This document shows positions 1 through 10,046 of a stretch of 64,000 nt of DNA, piece by piece. The stretch's first letter is position 1. The number at the start of each line of letters is the position of its first letter. The position numbers and the translations under genes were made by a program. Origin of the DNA: Pseudoalteromonas rubra (GTDB lineage: Bacteria > Pseudomonadota > Gammaproteobacteria > Enterobacterales > Alteromonadaceae); assembly GCF_005886805.2 (NCBI RefSeq), contig NZ_CP045429.1, forward strand, positions 2,698,501-2,762,500, in the 5' to 3' direction. Below the pieces are notes generated by a model. It was not told the origin of the DNA. It worked only from the letters and a program-made list of their open reading frames with translations, and searched no databases.

Positions 1-719
1 TGCTCTGCCAGTGCGGTATCTGCGTGAATATCCCAGAATTCTTCCGGAATAAAGGCTTTGATTTCACGTTCACGTTCAACCAGCAAGCGTACCGCCACAG
101 ACTGAACACGACCCGCTGACAATCCACGCGCGACTTTTTGCCATAGCAAAGGTGACACCATAAAGCCAACCACGCGGTCCAAAAAGCGTCGTGCCTGCTG
201 CGCATACACCATGTCCGTGTTTAGCTGACCCGGTGCCTCAAACGCCTGTGTGATGGCATTTTTGGTGATTTCGTTAAATACAACACGTTTGTATTTACTT
301 GCATCGGCACCAATCACTTCTTCCAGGTGCCATGCGATGGCCTCTCCCTCTCTATCCAAATCGGTTGCGAGATAGATGGTGTCGGCATTTTCTGCGAGCT
401 TGGCCAGCTCCTGAACCACTTTTTCTTTGCCAGGTAACACTTCATAGTGCGGCTCCCAGCCCTTTTCCGGGTCTATCCCCATCCGGGCAACCAAGTTCGC
501 GTAATCTTTCTTTTTTCTGTACTCAGCTTTTTCCTCTGGCGACATTTTTCTCACTTCAGCAGGAGATTTAGTTGCCAGACCTTTGGTTTTGCCTGCGCCT
601 GAGGTAGGAAGATCACGGATATGACCGACACTGGATTTCACAATGTAGTCTTTACCCAGGTACTTATTGATAGTTTTTGCCTTTGCGGGAGACTCTACGA
701 TTACTAGCGATTTGCCCAT
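1..719 (-). CDS. topA: DNA topoisomerase I, N-terminal part (cut by window edge)
   Basis: Type IA topoisomerase that relaxes negative supercoils. The first 239 residues are visible, starting [20 protein letters not shown], the classic Toprim start with the catalytic Glu in IVESPAKA. The acidic Toprim motif ([13 protein letters not shown]) follows near residue 120, then the start of the gate domain ([10 protein letters not shown] and [12 protein letters not shown]). The active-site Tyr and the zinc-finger tail lie beyond the left edge. The gene reads leftward from an ATG at 717-719. About 250 bp without genes separate it from the next gene; this stretch must hold its promoter. Confidence 0.97.
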   Translation of the reverse strand, partial: MGKSLVIVESPAKAKTINKYLGKDYIVKSSVGHIRDLPTSGAGKTKGLATKSPAEVRKMSPEEKAEYRKKKDYANLVARMGIDPEKGWEPHYEVLPGKEKVVQELAKLAENADTIYLATDLDREGEAIAWHLEEVIGADASKYKRVVFNEITKNAITQAFEAPGQLNTDMVYAQQARRFLDRVVGFMVSPLLWQKVARGLSAGRVQSVAVRLLVEREREIKAFIPEEFWDIHADTALAE

Positions 720-937
720 AGCTGCCTATTTGACTTCTGTCTGGTTGTTGCCCTTCATTGGGCGCGATTAAATATAGGTATATCCACAAATACCTATTGT
801 TACAAGCTTTTCATTCGATCTTTTCGCCAAGCAGTGATTTTATGAACAATTGTTGCTGTTAATTTACCCAGGCGTATAGATTGCTTGATGGAAAGGGCGA
901 ATATAGCGGATATAAAAGGAATTTCAAGGGGTAAAGG

Positions 938-963
938 AAAAGGGCCAATGATTTGGCCCTTTT
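938..963. terminator. Bidirectional Rho-independent terminator
   Basis: A perfect 11-bp stem (938-948 with 953-963, GGGCC core, loop TGAT) carries A/T tracts on both sides, so either strand ends in a U run. It sits just after the stop of the Ig-repeat lipoprotein gene, which reads leftward. It probably ends that transcript before the topA promoter. Confidence 0.85.
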
Positions 964-972
964 TTAAGTCTA

Positions 973-3900
973 TTAACCCGCGTCTATAATTTGCATACTT
1001 TTTGAGACAATCGTCGGATCTTGTCCTTCAAACGGCGATGGAATGGTAAACGTAATCGTCAGATTACCCGTTGTCTTACTGTTTGCGGCCGTTTCCCGGG
1101 AGACTTTCACCACGGCTTTTTTGATCCCGTAGATATCATTGGCACTGACAATAGTATTGACTTCACTAATCGAAATTTCCCCATTATCTGCTGTGATACT
1201 GACAGTGGTTCCCGTAGGAAATGCATTACCGAACAGATCTGAATAATAGATCTCGACATCAGCTGACTCAACAATGGTTAAATCAACGACATTCAAATCA
1301 CAGTAATCCTCGTCTTCCGTCTGCTCCAGGCCACTGAAACCATTGATTGTGCCCGTACAGGCGGCACCGCCAATCAAGTTGCTGGCGATGACGAAGCGCG
1401 CGTACGGTACATCGCCTGCGATGATCAACTCCAGATCTCGGCGTACATCAACCAAATCACGCGTACAATGGCCACCTGTCAAAGCTTGTTCACCACATAG
1501 CAGGCCATTATATTTATTGTCTTCACTGGTGTAAGACAGATCGTTGTTGCCATCCAGGTAGGTCTCATTGTGACCGCCATCACTGAACCTGAACGTACAT
1601 TTATGTGCTTCAGCCGCATCATTACAATCTATGGCATCAAATGTGCCATTTTTGTTGTGATCTACAAAGGCTTCCGGTAAGTCAAACGCGCTGAAGAACT
1701 CACCTTCATCAAATATCCCGTTCGTTCTGCTAATATCTGCGCTGCTTTGCTTGTCTATAAAGCTCTCCTGACCTTTAGCAGTGGCCAATACAGTGATCCG
1801 TCCACCTCTGACCACAGGCAACTCAGCAGGTAACGTAACACCATCTACCACCTCGGTCATATCGTTACCATCTTGATCTTGCAAGAAATTACCGTCAGCA
1901 TCGGTATAACGATAGACAGATGGGAAACCATTGATACAGGGAACAGGTTGACCACCATATGTATCACAGACATCGCCAATGGTGTTACGCCAGGTATCTG
2001 TGTCGTTGTATGGGAACTCACCTTGCTTGCGCCATTGCACGGTACACACGCCATCCACAATCGCACACTGATATGAAGGAGAACCGCCCGTACCATCAAT
2101 ACTGCCGACCACGCCCGCTTCGGCTGTGACACTTGCCACCAGGTTATCACCGGTTAACTGGTTGAACTGGTCACCAAAATAAACAGAAATATTGGTCGTC
2201 ACACCTACGTAGTTTAATGCGTTTAACACTAGGTTATCAGCAGCAATATCAAAGCTATTCTGATCTGGTACACCCGACGATAATACGATACCTGAAGAGA
2301 CAGCATTGACCTGATCTGCAACGGGGATCAAGCGCAGCGTCAAGTTATCGTTCACATCTGGGCATCTCGGGTGAGTATTGTCTGCGGCACATTGATCTAT
2401 AACAGATTGCCAGCAAGTCGGATACTCATTCGTAGTGGCATAAGACGCAATAACCTCATCAGAGATGTAGCAGGCTTCAACCACGATGGCACCAGGCACA
2501 ACTCCGGATTGCACGGTTGTCTGCGCAAATCCTTCACTGTCTGTACTGCCTTTGTAGTTGGTAAGGTCAGCAGAGCCGGTCAAGTCCGCCAGTCTAAACT
2601 CAATTTGCTTCTGTTTTAACGGTCGGTCATCCGTATCCAGTAGCTTAAATTTCACCGTTGAGGTGGTGGGTGTGGCACCCAAGCCGGGCGGTAATGCAAT
2701 AAAGGCATTAGAGGCTTCAATAAACTGGATAGCTTGTACTGGCGCATCGTCAACCGTAAACACATAGCTTTCCGGGTCATTCACACCGCCGCCTGAAGTC
2801 ACCGTAACCACAATCGTATCATTGCCGCTACAACCCTGAGCACGGTATGTTGAAGATGCTTTACCGTCTTTAGAACGCACCTGTCCATCTATGGTTGCCA
2901 ACCCTTCATCAGCACAGGTCGAAGTAAACTCCACATCGACGGGCTGACCGTATATCGAATTATCCGGGTCTGCCTCATCAGTAAAAATCGTCGCGGTCAG
3001 AATAAAGCTGTCACCGGCGGCCAAACTGTCGCGATTACCACCGGAATCCAGTTCACTGCTTAAGCTTAAGAACAGATCCTGAATACCAACAGAGAAGTTT
3101 TTCGTATCGCTCTCATCAAGGTAACTCGCTGTAATCGTACCGGCACCACCTGAGTCACCCGGTTGCAGTTTCAGTAAGCCAACGCCTTGCAGATCAGTCA
3201 GAACTTGGCCAGAAGAAGGTAGAATTTGCCCCTTGTTGGTTTGGACACTAACAATCGCATTTTCAATGCCTTTATCCGGGTTCGCAGTCGGTGTCAATTT
3301 AACATACACTTCGGCCAATTCAGTTGAAGGGACATTAGTCACTTCATCACACTTTGCCAGATCTGCGTCCGTTATCCCTGTTGCATCTCGGTTACTATCC
3401 CAATCATCCTGACAATTGATCAGTAACCGGACAACCATCTTATACTCACCCTCATCAACAATCACTGCACCATCAGAGGCAAAGGTGACGCGAGGCGTTG
3501 AGAATGTCAGATACTCTGCATACACTTCACCGATCCCTGAAGTATTGGTCGCAAGTAGCTCAACACTCGCAAAGCCATTTTCATCAGTGACAGCACGGCC
3601 ACTTTGGGGGTTCATAGTAGCAACCGAATCTGTCGTAAACGTCACTAACTTTCCGGATAAGGGCAGACCATTTTCTATTAGCTGCACAGTGGCAATACCA
3701 TTATGATCCTCAGCGAGTTTATTTTCACCTGAAAGCTGAGTAGAAATGGCATCCCCGTCACTATCCAGAATGCTTACAATGGAAATATTTACCCCGCCGT
3801 CTCCGGCACTATTGAAATTAAAATTCTGAGTAACGATAACGCCATTATTGGCTTCATAACGTGCACTTACACGTCCTGCTCCTGAAATAGAATTGTCTAA

Positions 3901-5889
3901 TAACTGAATGGTTGCGATCCCCTCGTTATTAGTCAGTACCGAGCCTGACTCAGGGTCCAGGACACCAAATTCATTCACACTCAATTGAATATTTTGATTT
4001 TCCTGTACGTTACCATTGAACGTAAGACGTGCCTCAATGGTCAGCGGCATTTGCGCTGACAGTGAATTTGACTCATCACCCTGGGCGTTTTTACCGACCA
4101 GTGTCAATTGATAACCACTTGCACCGAAATTAGGATCGCCGCTTGAAAAATACCGGGCTGTTTTCGTTACGGCTGCGCCGCCGTCACCAAACGAAGCGGT
4201 GACCTCAGCCCAACCCTCCTCTTGATTCGGGATCAGGGTGACTCTTGCCTCACCGCTTGAGTTTGTATTAGATACGCCATCAGATGGAGAGGTTACCGCC
4301 TTTAAACCACCTGATACAGTGATCAATTCATTACTCAGCGGTGTGTCATCTTCGCGCAAGGTCACAACGACCTGACCTGGATTTGTCGCACTGAGCGGGT
4401 TGCCTTCATTAATAGCATTATCATTAAGGTCTAAAACAGTCACCGTCAACTGCACTCCAGCCCCTGCTGCAAGACCATTTGAGTAATAGCGGCCAGAACT
4501 CACTATTGTATTGGTCGTGTCTGTTTCTGTGTAGGTTACTGTAAACTGCTCCCATCCACGAGAATCGTTGACACTCAATGTCAGCTCAGCATCACCATTG
4601 CTGTCAGTCTCAGCGGTGCCATTGTCTGTGATATCAGCCAGCACCAGCTCACTCACAGTAACCAATTGCTTGATCAAAGGCTGACCATCTTTTTTCAAAT
4701 TAACTTTAAGGAATCCTTCCTTACCAAGACTCAAAGGATTCTCTTTGTTTATTTCTTCATTCTGGGCATCCTCGACACTCACGGTCAGCTGAATACCACC
4801 ATCGCCCGCACCAACATAGCTGGCAACCGTTCTTGCAGCCTCCTCACCCGCTAACATGTATGTCGCGGTAAAAGCATCGAGTTGTTGCGCAACCGTCGCT
4901 GTGCTCGTTGCAAAGAGCTGTATTTCAGCCTGACCAGTGGCATCCGTTCTGACTGATTCTGTTGGCTTGGCAAAGCGCGCACTTTCTTCCGCCTCAACCA
5001 GAATGTCGGCATTCGCAACAGGTTGTTCATTTAAAGTCAGCTGAATTTTTGCTGTTAATGGTGTCGCTAAAGAGAGATCTGAAGAGGTTTGATCATTTGC
5101 ATCAACCAGCTGAACGCTCAGATCATAGATTTCTTTGTCGTAAAAAGGGTTCCCCGCAGACTCGAAACCGATACGTGCATTAATATCTTCGTTGTATGTA
5201 ACCTGCACATAGCCGGCCCCTACTTCGTCTGTGGCTTGTACCAGTAGGCGGGCGGCACCATTTGCATCAGTTTGCACGTTAGAGTTACCATTGGTAACCA
5301 GCAGATTTTCACTATCCGCTTCTCTTGAAAACTCCAACACCTGACCACTCAGAGGTGTACCATTATCCGTGAGAACCGCAGTAACAGTGGCGATTTCTGA
5401 ACCCGCAATTGGATTGCTCGCATCGATTGCCAGTCCATCTGAACCAGTGATGGTCATCGCAATCTGAATACCACCATCACCATCAGCAGCATATGGCACC
5501 GAGCCTGTCACGGTATTTTCACCCACATCTGCGGTGGCAGAAATAGTACCTGCCCCCCCTGCCCGATTGGCAATAATGGTCACTTTGGCCTCACCGTTGC
5601 TATCAGTTAACTGAGAACTGACAGAAGCAAAGTCTGAAAACTCATCATTAGTGAAATTAACCAGGTTATTTGCAATGGGCGCACCATCATTGGTGAGCTT
5701 GGCCGTAATAGTAATAGGGTTGCTGATACTCAGGCTTCCCCCACTCGCGGAACTAGTAGTAAGTACCAATTCATAGTCGGTATTTGTACCGCCACCTCCT
5801 GAGGTGTCTTTTTCAATCGAACCACCGCCACCACAGGCGATCATCAGCAAGCTGAGCAAAGTAATACTAAACCAGCGCATCAGAGACAT
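973..5889 (-). CDS. Giant Ig-like (Big-1 type) repeat lipoprotein
   Basis: A 1638-residue envelope protein. It begins with a lipoprotein signal (hydrophobic run, then LMIAC with the lipidated Cys at residue 19) and a Gly/Ser-rich linker. The body is a chain of about nine roughly 100-residue Ig-like repeats, each ending in a T(D/N)xxGxAxxxL strand (TDSNGEAKVTI, TDANGAARLLV, TDENGFASVEL and others), the mark of invasin/intimin Big-1 domains. The last 400 residues differ: they hold several Cys pairs and an Asp-rich DHNKNGTFDAID stretch that could bind calcium. There is no LysM or autotransporter barrel, so this is not a true intimin. A role in surface adhesion is an inference. A good SD (AGGGAGA) precedes the ATG, and the gene is monocistronic. 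Confidence 0.85.
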   Translation of the reverse strand: MSLMRWFSITLLSLLMIACGGGGSIEKDTSGGGGTNTDYELVLTTSSASGGSLSISNPITITAKLTNDGAPIANNLVNFTNDEFSDFASVSSQLTDSNGEAKVTIIANRAGGAGTISATADVGENTVTGSVPYAADGDGGIQIAMTITGSDGLAIDASNPIAGSEIATVTAVLTDNGTPLSGQVLEFSREADSENLLVTNGNSNVQTDANGAARLLVQATDEVGAGYVQVTYNEDINARIGFESAGNPFYDKEIYDLSVQLVDANDQTSSDLSLATPLTAKIQLTLNEQPVANADILVEAEESARFAKPTESVRTDATGQAEIQLFATSTATVAQQLDAFTATYMLAGEEAARTVASYVGAGDGGIQLTVSVEDAQNEEINKENPLSLGKEGFLKVNLKKDGQPLIKQLVTVSELVLADITDNGTAETDSNGDAELTLSVNDSRGWEQFTVTYTETDTTNTIVSSGRYYSNGLAAGAGVQLTVTVLDLNDNAINEGNPLSATNPGQVVVTLREDDTPLSNELITVSGGLKAVTSPSDGVSNTNSSGEARVTLIPNQEEGWAEVTASFGDGGAAVTKTARYFSSGDPNFGASGYQLTLVGKNAQGDESNSLSAQMPLTIEARLTFNGNVQENQNIQLSVNEFGVLDPESGSVLTNNEGIATIQLLDNSISGAGRVSARYEANNGVIVTQNFNFNSAGDGGVNISIVSILDSDGDAISTQLSGENKLAEDHNGIATVQLIENGLPLSGKLVTFTTDSVATMNPQSGRAVTDENGFASVELLATNTSGIGEVYAEYLTFSTPRVTFASDGAVIVDEGEYKMVVRLLINCQDDWDSNRDATGITDADLAKCDEVTNVPSTELAEVYVKLTPTANPDKGIENAIVSVQTNKGQILPSSGQVLTDLQGVGLLKLQPGDSGGAGTITASYLDESDTKNFSVGIQDLFLSLSSELDSGGNRDSLAAGDSFILTATIFTDEADPDNSIYGQPVDVEFTSTCADEGLATIDGQVRSKDGKASSTYRAQGCSGNDTIVVTVTSGGGVNDPESYVFTVDDAPVQAIQFIEASNAFIALPPGLGATPTTSTVKFKLLDTDDRPLKQKQIEFRLADLTGSADLTNYKGSTDSEGFAQTTVQSGVVPGAIVVEACYISDEVIASYATTNEYPTCWQSVIDQCAADNTHPRCPDVNDNLTLRLIPVADQVNAVSSGIVLSSGVPDQNSFDIAADNLVLNALNYVGVTTNISVYFGDQFNQLTGDNLVASVTAEAGVVGSIDGTGGSPSYQCAIVDGVCTVQWRKQGEFPYNDTDTWRNTIGDVCDTYGGQPVPCINGFPSVYRYTDADGNFLQDQDGNDMTEVVDGVTLPAELPVVRGGRITVLATAKGQESFIDKQSSADISRTNGIFDEGEFFSAFDLPEAFVDHNKNGTFDAIDCNDAAEAHKCTFRFSDGGHNETYLDGNNDLSYTSEDNKYNGLLCGEQALTGGHCTRDLVDVRRDLELIIAGDVPYARFVIASNLIGGAACTGTINGFSGLEQTEDEDYCDLNVVDLTIVESADVEIYYSDLFGNAFPTGTTVSITADNGEISISEVNTIVSANDIYGIKKAVVKVSRETAANSKTTGNLTITFTIPSPFEGQDPTIVSKSMQIIDAG

Positions 5890-6055
5890 TTTCGATTCTC
5901 CCTTGCAATCTAATAATTTTGAGTTATTTTCACCATGTTAACCCAATTGTGGATCTAAAATCACAAATTTTTAGCGGCCGTCATCGATTTTTTCTGTTCA
6001 TCTTCAACTATCCTGTTAGGCTATAGCGATTTTGTAAATTAGAAGTGTTAGGACA

Positions 6056-7414
6056 ATGTCAAAGGCTATGTCACAAAACAAAAAAATGAGCCTAACAACC
6101 CGTATTATGCTGGGCATGGTATTGGGTGTTATTTTGGGTCTGTTAATACAATCCATACTAGGCGATAAGCCTGAAGTTGCAATCCCTCTGGGCCTGTTCG
6201 ATTTGCCGGTCAAAGGCTTTTTCGTTGATGGTCTGTTCCACATTGGCGGACAAATTTTCATCGCTAGTCTAAAAATGCTGGTTGTGCCTCTGGTCTTTAT
6301 TTCTCTCGTTGTCGGCACCTGTAGTCTGAGCGACCCAAAGAAACTCGGTCGTCTGGGTGGTAAGTCCATTTTGCTATATTTATCCACTACGGCTATCGCA
6401 ATAACAGTGGCTATCTCACTTGCTCTGCTAGTTAGTCCAGGTGGTGGGGTTGAAATTCCAACTACCGCTACATTTAACGCTCAACAAGCACCCACACTCA
6501 CTCAGGTTATTATCGGGATGTTCCCGACCAACCCGATCAATGCAATGGCAAGTGGCAATATGCTTCAGGTTATTGTGTTTGCGCTGTTGTTTGGTATCGC
6601 TATGGCATTAAGTGGTGATGCAGGTAAGCGCTGTGCAAAAGTGTTCGAAGATTTAAATACCGTAGTGCTAAAGCTGGTAACCCTTTTGATGAACCTGGCA
6701 CCCTATGGTGTTTTCTGTCTGATGGCCAAACTATTTACCAGTATTGAAATGGACCTGATTGTCGAGCTGGGTAAATACTTCCTCGTTGTTGTTGCAGCCC
6801 TGCTGATCCATGCGTTTGTCAACTACAGCATTTTGCTAAAAGTGCTGACAGGCCTGAGCCCACTCACCTTCCTGGCAAAAATGAAAGATGCCTGTATGTT
6901 CGCATTCAGCACATCAAGCTCAAGTGCCACTATGCCTGTGACACTGGAAACGGCCACCAAAAAGCTAGGCGCTAATAACTCGGTCGCCTCTTTTACCGTA
7001 CCTCTGGGCGCAACCATCAACATGGATGGCACCGCCATCATGCAAGGGGTTGCAACTGTCTTTATCGCACAAGTCTTCGCTGTAGATTTAACCCTGAGTG
7101 ACTATCTGATGGTCATTCTGACCGCCACTTTGGCTTCGGTTGGTACCGCAGGTGTGCCAGGCGTCGGCCTAATCATGCTGGCTATGGTCCTTAATCAGGT
7201 TGGCCTGCCTGTTGAAGGGATCGCCATCATAATGGGTGTTGACCGTCTACTGGATATGACTCGTACCGCCGTAAATGTTACCGGTGACTGTATGGTAACT
7301 TGTGTGGTGGCCAAGTCTGAGGGTGAACTGGATACCGAAGTATTCAATGATGCCGATGCAGCCAAAGCACTGGAAGAAGACATCGACTTAGACAAGCTGT
7401 CGAAAAAAGCTTAA
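6056..7414 (+). CDS. Dicarboxylate/amino acid:cation symporter (DAACS family)
   Basis: Inner-membrane secondary transporter of the GltP/DctA/glutamate carrier family, 452 residues with about eight membrane helices and two re-entrant hairpins. Family signatures are present: the serine-rich hairpin SSSSATMP, NMDGTA in helix 7, the GTAGVPG hairpin, and DRLLDMTRTAVNVTGD in helix 8 (substrate and cation site). It takes up glutamate, aspartate or C4-dicarboxylates with Na+ or H+; the exact substrate cannot be read from sequence. The start could be 6056 or the ATG at 6068. Single gene with its own terminator, convergent with the next gene. Confidence 0.9.
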   Translation: MSKAMSQNKKMSLTTRIMLGMVLGVILGLLIQSILGDKPEVAIPLGLFDLPVKGFFVDGLFHIGGQIFIASLKMLVVPLVFISLVVGTCSLSDPKKLGRLGGKSILLYLSTTAIAITVAISLALLVSPGGGVEIPTTATFNAQQAPTLTQVIIGMFPTNPINAMASGNMLQVIVFALLFGIAMALSGDAGKRCAKVFEDLNTVVLKLVTLLMNLAPYGVFCLMAKLFTSIEMDLIVELGKYFLVVVAALLIHAFVNYSILLKVLTGLSPLTFLAKMKDACMFAFSTSSSSATMPVTLETATKKLGANNSVASFTVPLGATINMDGTAIMQGVATVFIAQVFAVDLTLSDYLMVILTATLASVGTAGVPGVGLIMLAMVLNQVGLPVEGIAIIMGVDRLLDMTRTAVNVTGDCMVTCVVAKSEGELDTEVFNDADAAKALEEDIDLDKLSKKA

Positions 7415-7431
7415 GTGAGTAAATAAATTCC

Positions 7432-7466
7432 AAAAAAGGCAGGTTGCTTAAGCACCTGCCTTTTTT
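7432..7466. terminator. Bidirectional Rho-independent terminator
   Basis: A GGCAGGT/ACCTGCC stem (7438-7444 with 7454-7460) is flanked by A6 on the left and T6 on the right, so it works on both strands. It lies between the convergent symporter and dehydrogenase genes. Confidence 0.9.
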
Positions 7467-7498
7467 ATTTGTCAGCCTCGCCTCACAGAGACAACAAA

Positions 7499-8383
7499 CT
7501 ACTTCTTGTCATGAATGGCATCAAGACGCGCTAACAAGCTCGAGGTATCAAAGCGACCGCCTCCGAGTGCTTGTACATCGGCATAATATTGGTCGACCAT
7601 TGCAGTCAGTGACAATGAAGAGCCATTGCTGCGCGCTTCGTCCAGTGCAATGCCCAAATCCTTGCGCATCCAATCAACGGCAAAGCCAAAGTCATACTCT
7701 CCCGCTAGCATGGTTTTATAACGGTTTTCCATCTGCCACGAACCCGCTGCACCTTTGGCAATTGTCTCAACCACTTTTTCACCGTCCAGGCCAGCCTGTT
7801 TCGCAAAGTGAAGCCCCTCAGCCAATCCTTGTACCACACCAGCAATACAAATCTGATTCACCATTTTGCACAACTGACCTGAGCCCACTTCTCCGAGGAG
7901 CTGACTAAAACGACTGAAGGCCGCCATTACGGGTTTCACACGCGCAAATACTTCAGGGTCACCGCCCACCATCACGGTTAATACCCCATTTTCAGCGCCA
8001 GCCTGGCCACCTGATACAGGCGCATCCAGAAATGCAACGTTTTGCTCGGCAGCTCGCTGCGCAACCTCACGTGCTACCTTAGCCGAGGTTGTCGTGTGGT
8101 CAATCAAAACGGTATCCGGCTTCATACCAGCCAAAACCCCATTATCGCCATACACAACGGATCTCAGGTCATCATCGTTGCCCACGCACATGAATACCAG
8201 CTCAGCATCTGTAACGGCTTCTTTGGGTGTTGCAGCAAATGCCCCCTGATACTGCTGCGCCCAGCACTCTGCTTTTGTGGTTGTACGGTTGTAAACGGTC
8301 ACCTGATGACCCGCTTGTTGTAAATGACCGGCCATGGGATAGCCCATCACCCCCAATCCGATGAATGCAACTTTGACTGACAT
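7499..8383 (-). CDS. NAD(P)-dependent beta-hydroxyacid dehydrogenase (HIBADH/GarR family)
   Basis: A 294-residue cytosolic oxidoreductase. An N-terminal Rossmann fold (GLGVMGYPMAGHL, residues 9-21) is followed by the substrate motif DAPVSGGQAGAENG near residue 120 and the catalytic Lys in GSGQLCKMVNQ near residue 170, then the all-helical C-terminal domain. The family reduces or oxidises 3-hydroxyisobutyrate, tartronate semialdehyde or related acids. No pathway genes sit beside it, so the substrate is unknown. It starts at an ATG (8381-8383). Confidence 0.9.
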   Translation of the reverse strand: MSVKVAFIGLGVMGYPMAGHLQQAGHQVTVYNRTTTKAECWAQQYQGAFAATPKEAVTDAELVFMCVGNDDDLRSVVYGDNGVLAGMKPDTVLIDHTTTSAKVAREVAQRAAEQNVAFLDAPVSGGQAGAENGVLTVMVGGDPEVFARVKPVMAAFSRFSQLLGEVGSGQLCKMVNQICIAGVVQGLAEGLHFAKQAGLDGEKVVETIAKGAAGSWQMENRYKTMLAGEYDFGFAVDWMRKDLGIALDEARSNGSSLSLTAMVDQYYADVQALGGGRFDTSSLLARLDAIHDKK

Positions 8384-8515
8384 AAATTTGTCCTATTTGG
8401 CTGTTAAGCTAGAAAGATGGAGTTGTTATACCTGAGCCATCTAGCCATGGCAAATGAAAAATACCAGCTATGAATCAAGTGATTAAAAAGAAAAAACATC
8501 AAGGAGCCTGACAGG

Positions 8516-9031
8516 ATGGAGAACATTTATCGTTTCAGCGTGAAACTACTTAACGGCGAGACGCTGGCACTCAGATCCTTACAAGGCAGACCCGTGTTGA
8601 TCGTCAACATTGCCAGTAAATGTAGCTTTGCACCGCAGCTGAGCGCATTAGAAAAGTTATACAAAAAGTACCACCCTATGGGATTAGAGATTATTGCCTT
8701 TCCCTGCCACCAGTTTGGCCGCAATGAGCCACTGGAAAACGAAATGCTCAGGGAGTTTTACCAGTCGCACTTCAATCTGAGCTTTCACATTTCAGAAAAA
8801 ATACTGGTGAACGGTCCGGATGCTCACCCACTCTTTAATTACCTCAAGGTAAATACACGGGGGATCGCGCAAAACCGCGCTATTAAATGGAATTTTACTA
8901 AGTTTTTAGTAAACTCAGAGGGCGTTTTATTGTCCCGCTATGCGCCCAGGACAAAGCCCGAAACCTTAAAATCGATTATAGAGAGTCAAGTGTCCAATGA
9001 GAGTCGCCCTATTCAGTTCGCAAAAGTATGA
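8516..9031 (+). CDS. Glutathione peroxidase-like protein with altered catalytic tetrad
   Basis: A 171-residue thioredoxin-fold peroxidase of the GPx/BtuE family. The peroxidatic Cys is C36 in NIASKCSF, and the Trp-Asn pair is W125-N126 in IKWNFTKF. The motif normally reading PCNQFGxQEP is here PCHQFGRNEP, so the third tetrad residue, Gln, is replaced by Asn (N70). Activity may be changed. The family reduces hydroperoxides with thioredoxin or glutathione. The gene overlaps the following dehydrogenase by 35 bp, suggesting co-transcription. Confidence 0.85.
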   Translation: MENIYRFSVKLLNGETLALRSLQGRPVLIVNIASKCSFAPQLSALEKLYKKYHPMGLEIIAFPCHQFGRNEPLENEMLREFYQSHFNLSFHISEKILVNGPDAHPLFNYLKVNTRGIAQNRAIKWNFTKFLVNSEGVLLSRYAPRTKPETLKSIIESQVSNESRPIQFAKV

Positions 9032-9974
9032 GCTGCCATTTTTTGAGCATGCACTTACCCAGTTTCCTGATATTGAGTTTGAATTTTTTGAGCAAGCACT
9101 AAACGACAAGACTGTTGCACTGGCGCAGGGGTTCGATGCCATCTGCGTGTTTGTGAACGATCAGGTTGATGCCAATGTGTTAGCCGAACTGGCTGAGTTA
9201 GGTGTTCAAAGTATTGCACTACGCTGTGCAGGCTTTAACAATGTCGACATAGAGGCAGCGCACGCCTTGGGGATCAAAGTAGTACGTGTCCCTGCTTACA
9301 GTCCTGAAGCCGTAGCCGAGCATTGTATTGCCCTGATGCTGACACTGAGCCGTAAAACCCATAAAGCCTACAACCGGGTACGTGAAGATAATTTTGACCT
9401 CAACGGCTTACTGGGTTTTAACCTGCACAACAAAACCGTCGGTATCATCGGCTGTGGTAAAATTGGTCAGGCTCTGGTGGCCATTCTCAACGGCTTTGGC
9501 GCGCATGTGCTGGTCTACGATCCGAATATCGGAGAAGGCTCTTATACGCAAGTATCATTAGATATGTTGCTTGAGCAAAGCGACATCATTACCCTGCATT
9601 GCCCACTCACAGATGCCACGCATCACATGATCGATGACGCTGCGTTTGACAAAATGAAGCAAGGAGTAATGCTGATCAACACCAGCCGCGGTGCTCTGGT
9701 AGACAGCAAGGCCTGCATCCGCGCGCTGAAATCCAGAAAACTCGGCTACCTTGGGCTGGATGTGTATGAGCAAGAATCTGAACTGTTCTTTAAAAACCGC
9801 AGTGATGAAGTGATTCAGGACGATGTTTTTATGCGCCTGGCCAGCTTTCAGAATGTGCTCATTACCGGACACCAGGGGTTTTTCACCAAAGAAGCCTTAA
9901 CCGAAATCGCCCACACCACAGTGACTAACCTAAACGCCATTCGCACTGGGCAGACGCTGGAAAATCAGGTTTGA
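8997..9974 (+). CDS. ldhA: D-lactate dehydrogenase (fermentative, LdhA type)
   Basis: A 325-residue NAD-dependent 2-hydroxyacid dehydrogenase that reduces pyruvate to D-lactate. It shows the ALRCAGFNNVD substrate loop, the Rossmann motif GIIGCGKIGQAL near residue 150, the catalytic Arg in NTSRGALVDS and the catalytic His in TGHQGFFT near the C-terminus. Length and the C-terminal TGHQGF motif fit E. coli LdhA rather than serA- or ghrA-type enzymes. The ATG lies inside the preceding peroxidase gene, so the two are probably one transcript. Confidence 0.88.
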   Translation: MRVALFSSQKYELPFFEHALTQFPDIEFEFFEQALNDKTVALAQGFDAICVFVNDQVDANVLAELAELGVQSIALRCAGFNNVDIEAAHALGIKVVRVPAYSPEAVAEHCIALMLTLSRKTHKAYNRVREDNFDLNGLLGFNLHNKTVGIIGCGKIGQALVAILNGFGAHVLVYDPNIGEGSYTQVSLDMLLEQSDIITLHCPLTDATHHMIDDAAFDKMKQGVMLINTSRGALVDSKACIRALKSRKLGYLGLDVYEQESELFFKNRSDEVIQDDVFMRLASFQNVLITGHQGFFTKEALTEIAHTTVTNLNAIRTGQTLENQV

Positions 9975-9989
9975 ATATTTCATTCTTCT

Positions 9990-10030
9990 CCACACCAGCT
10001 CTTCTGCGCAGTTAAATAGAGTTGGTGTGG
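9990..10030. terminator. Long hairpin between convergent genes (possible terminator)
   Basis: A 12-bp stem with one G-U pair (9990-10001 with 10019-10030, CCACACCAGCTC arm) and a 17-base loop lies between ldhA and rdrB. Neither side has a clear U tract, so classical intrinsic termination is uncertain. Confidence 0.45.
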
Positions 10031-10046
10031 TGATAATAAAACAGCG

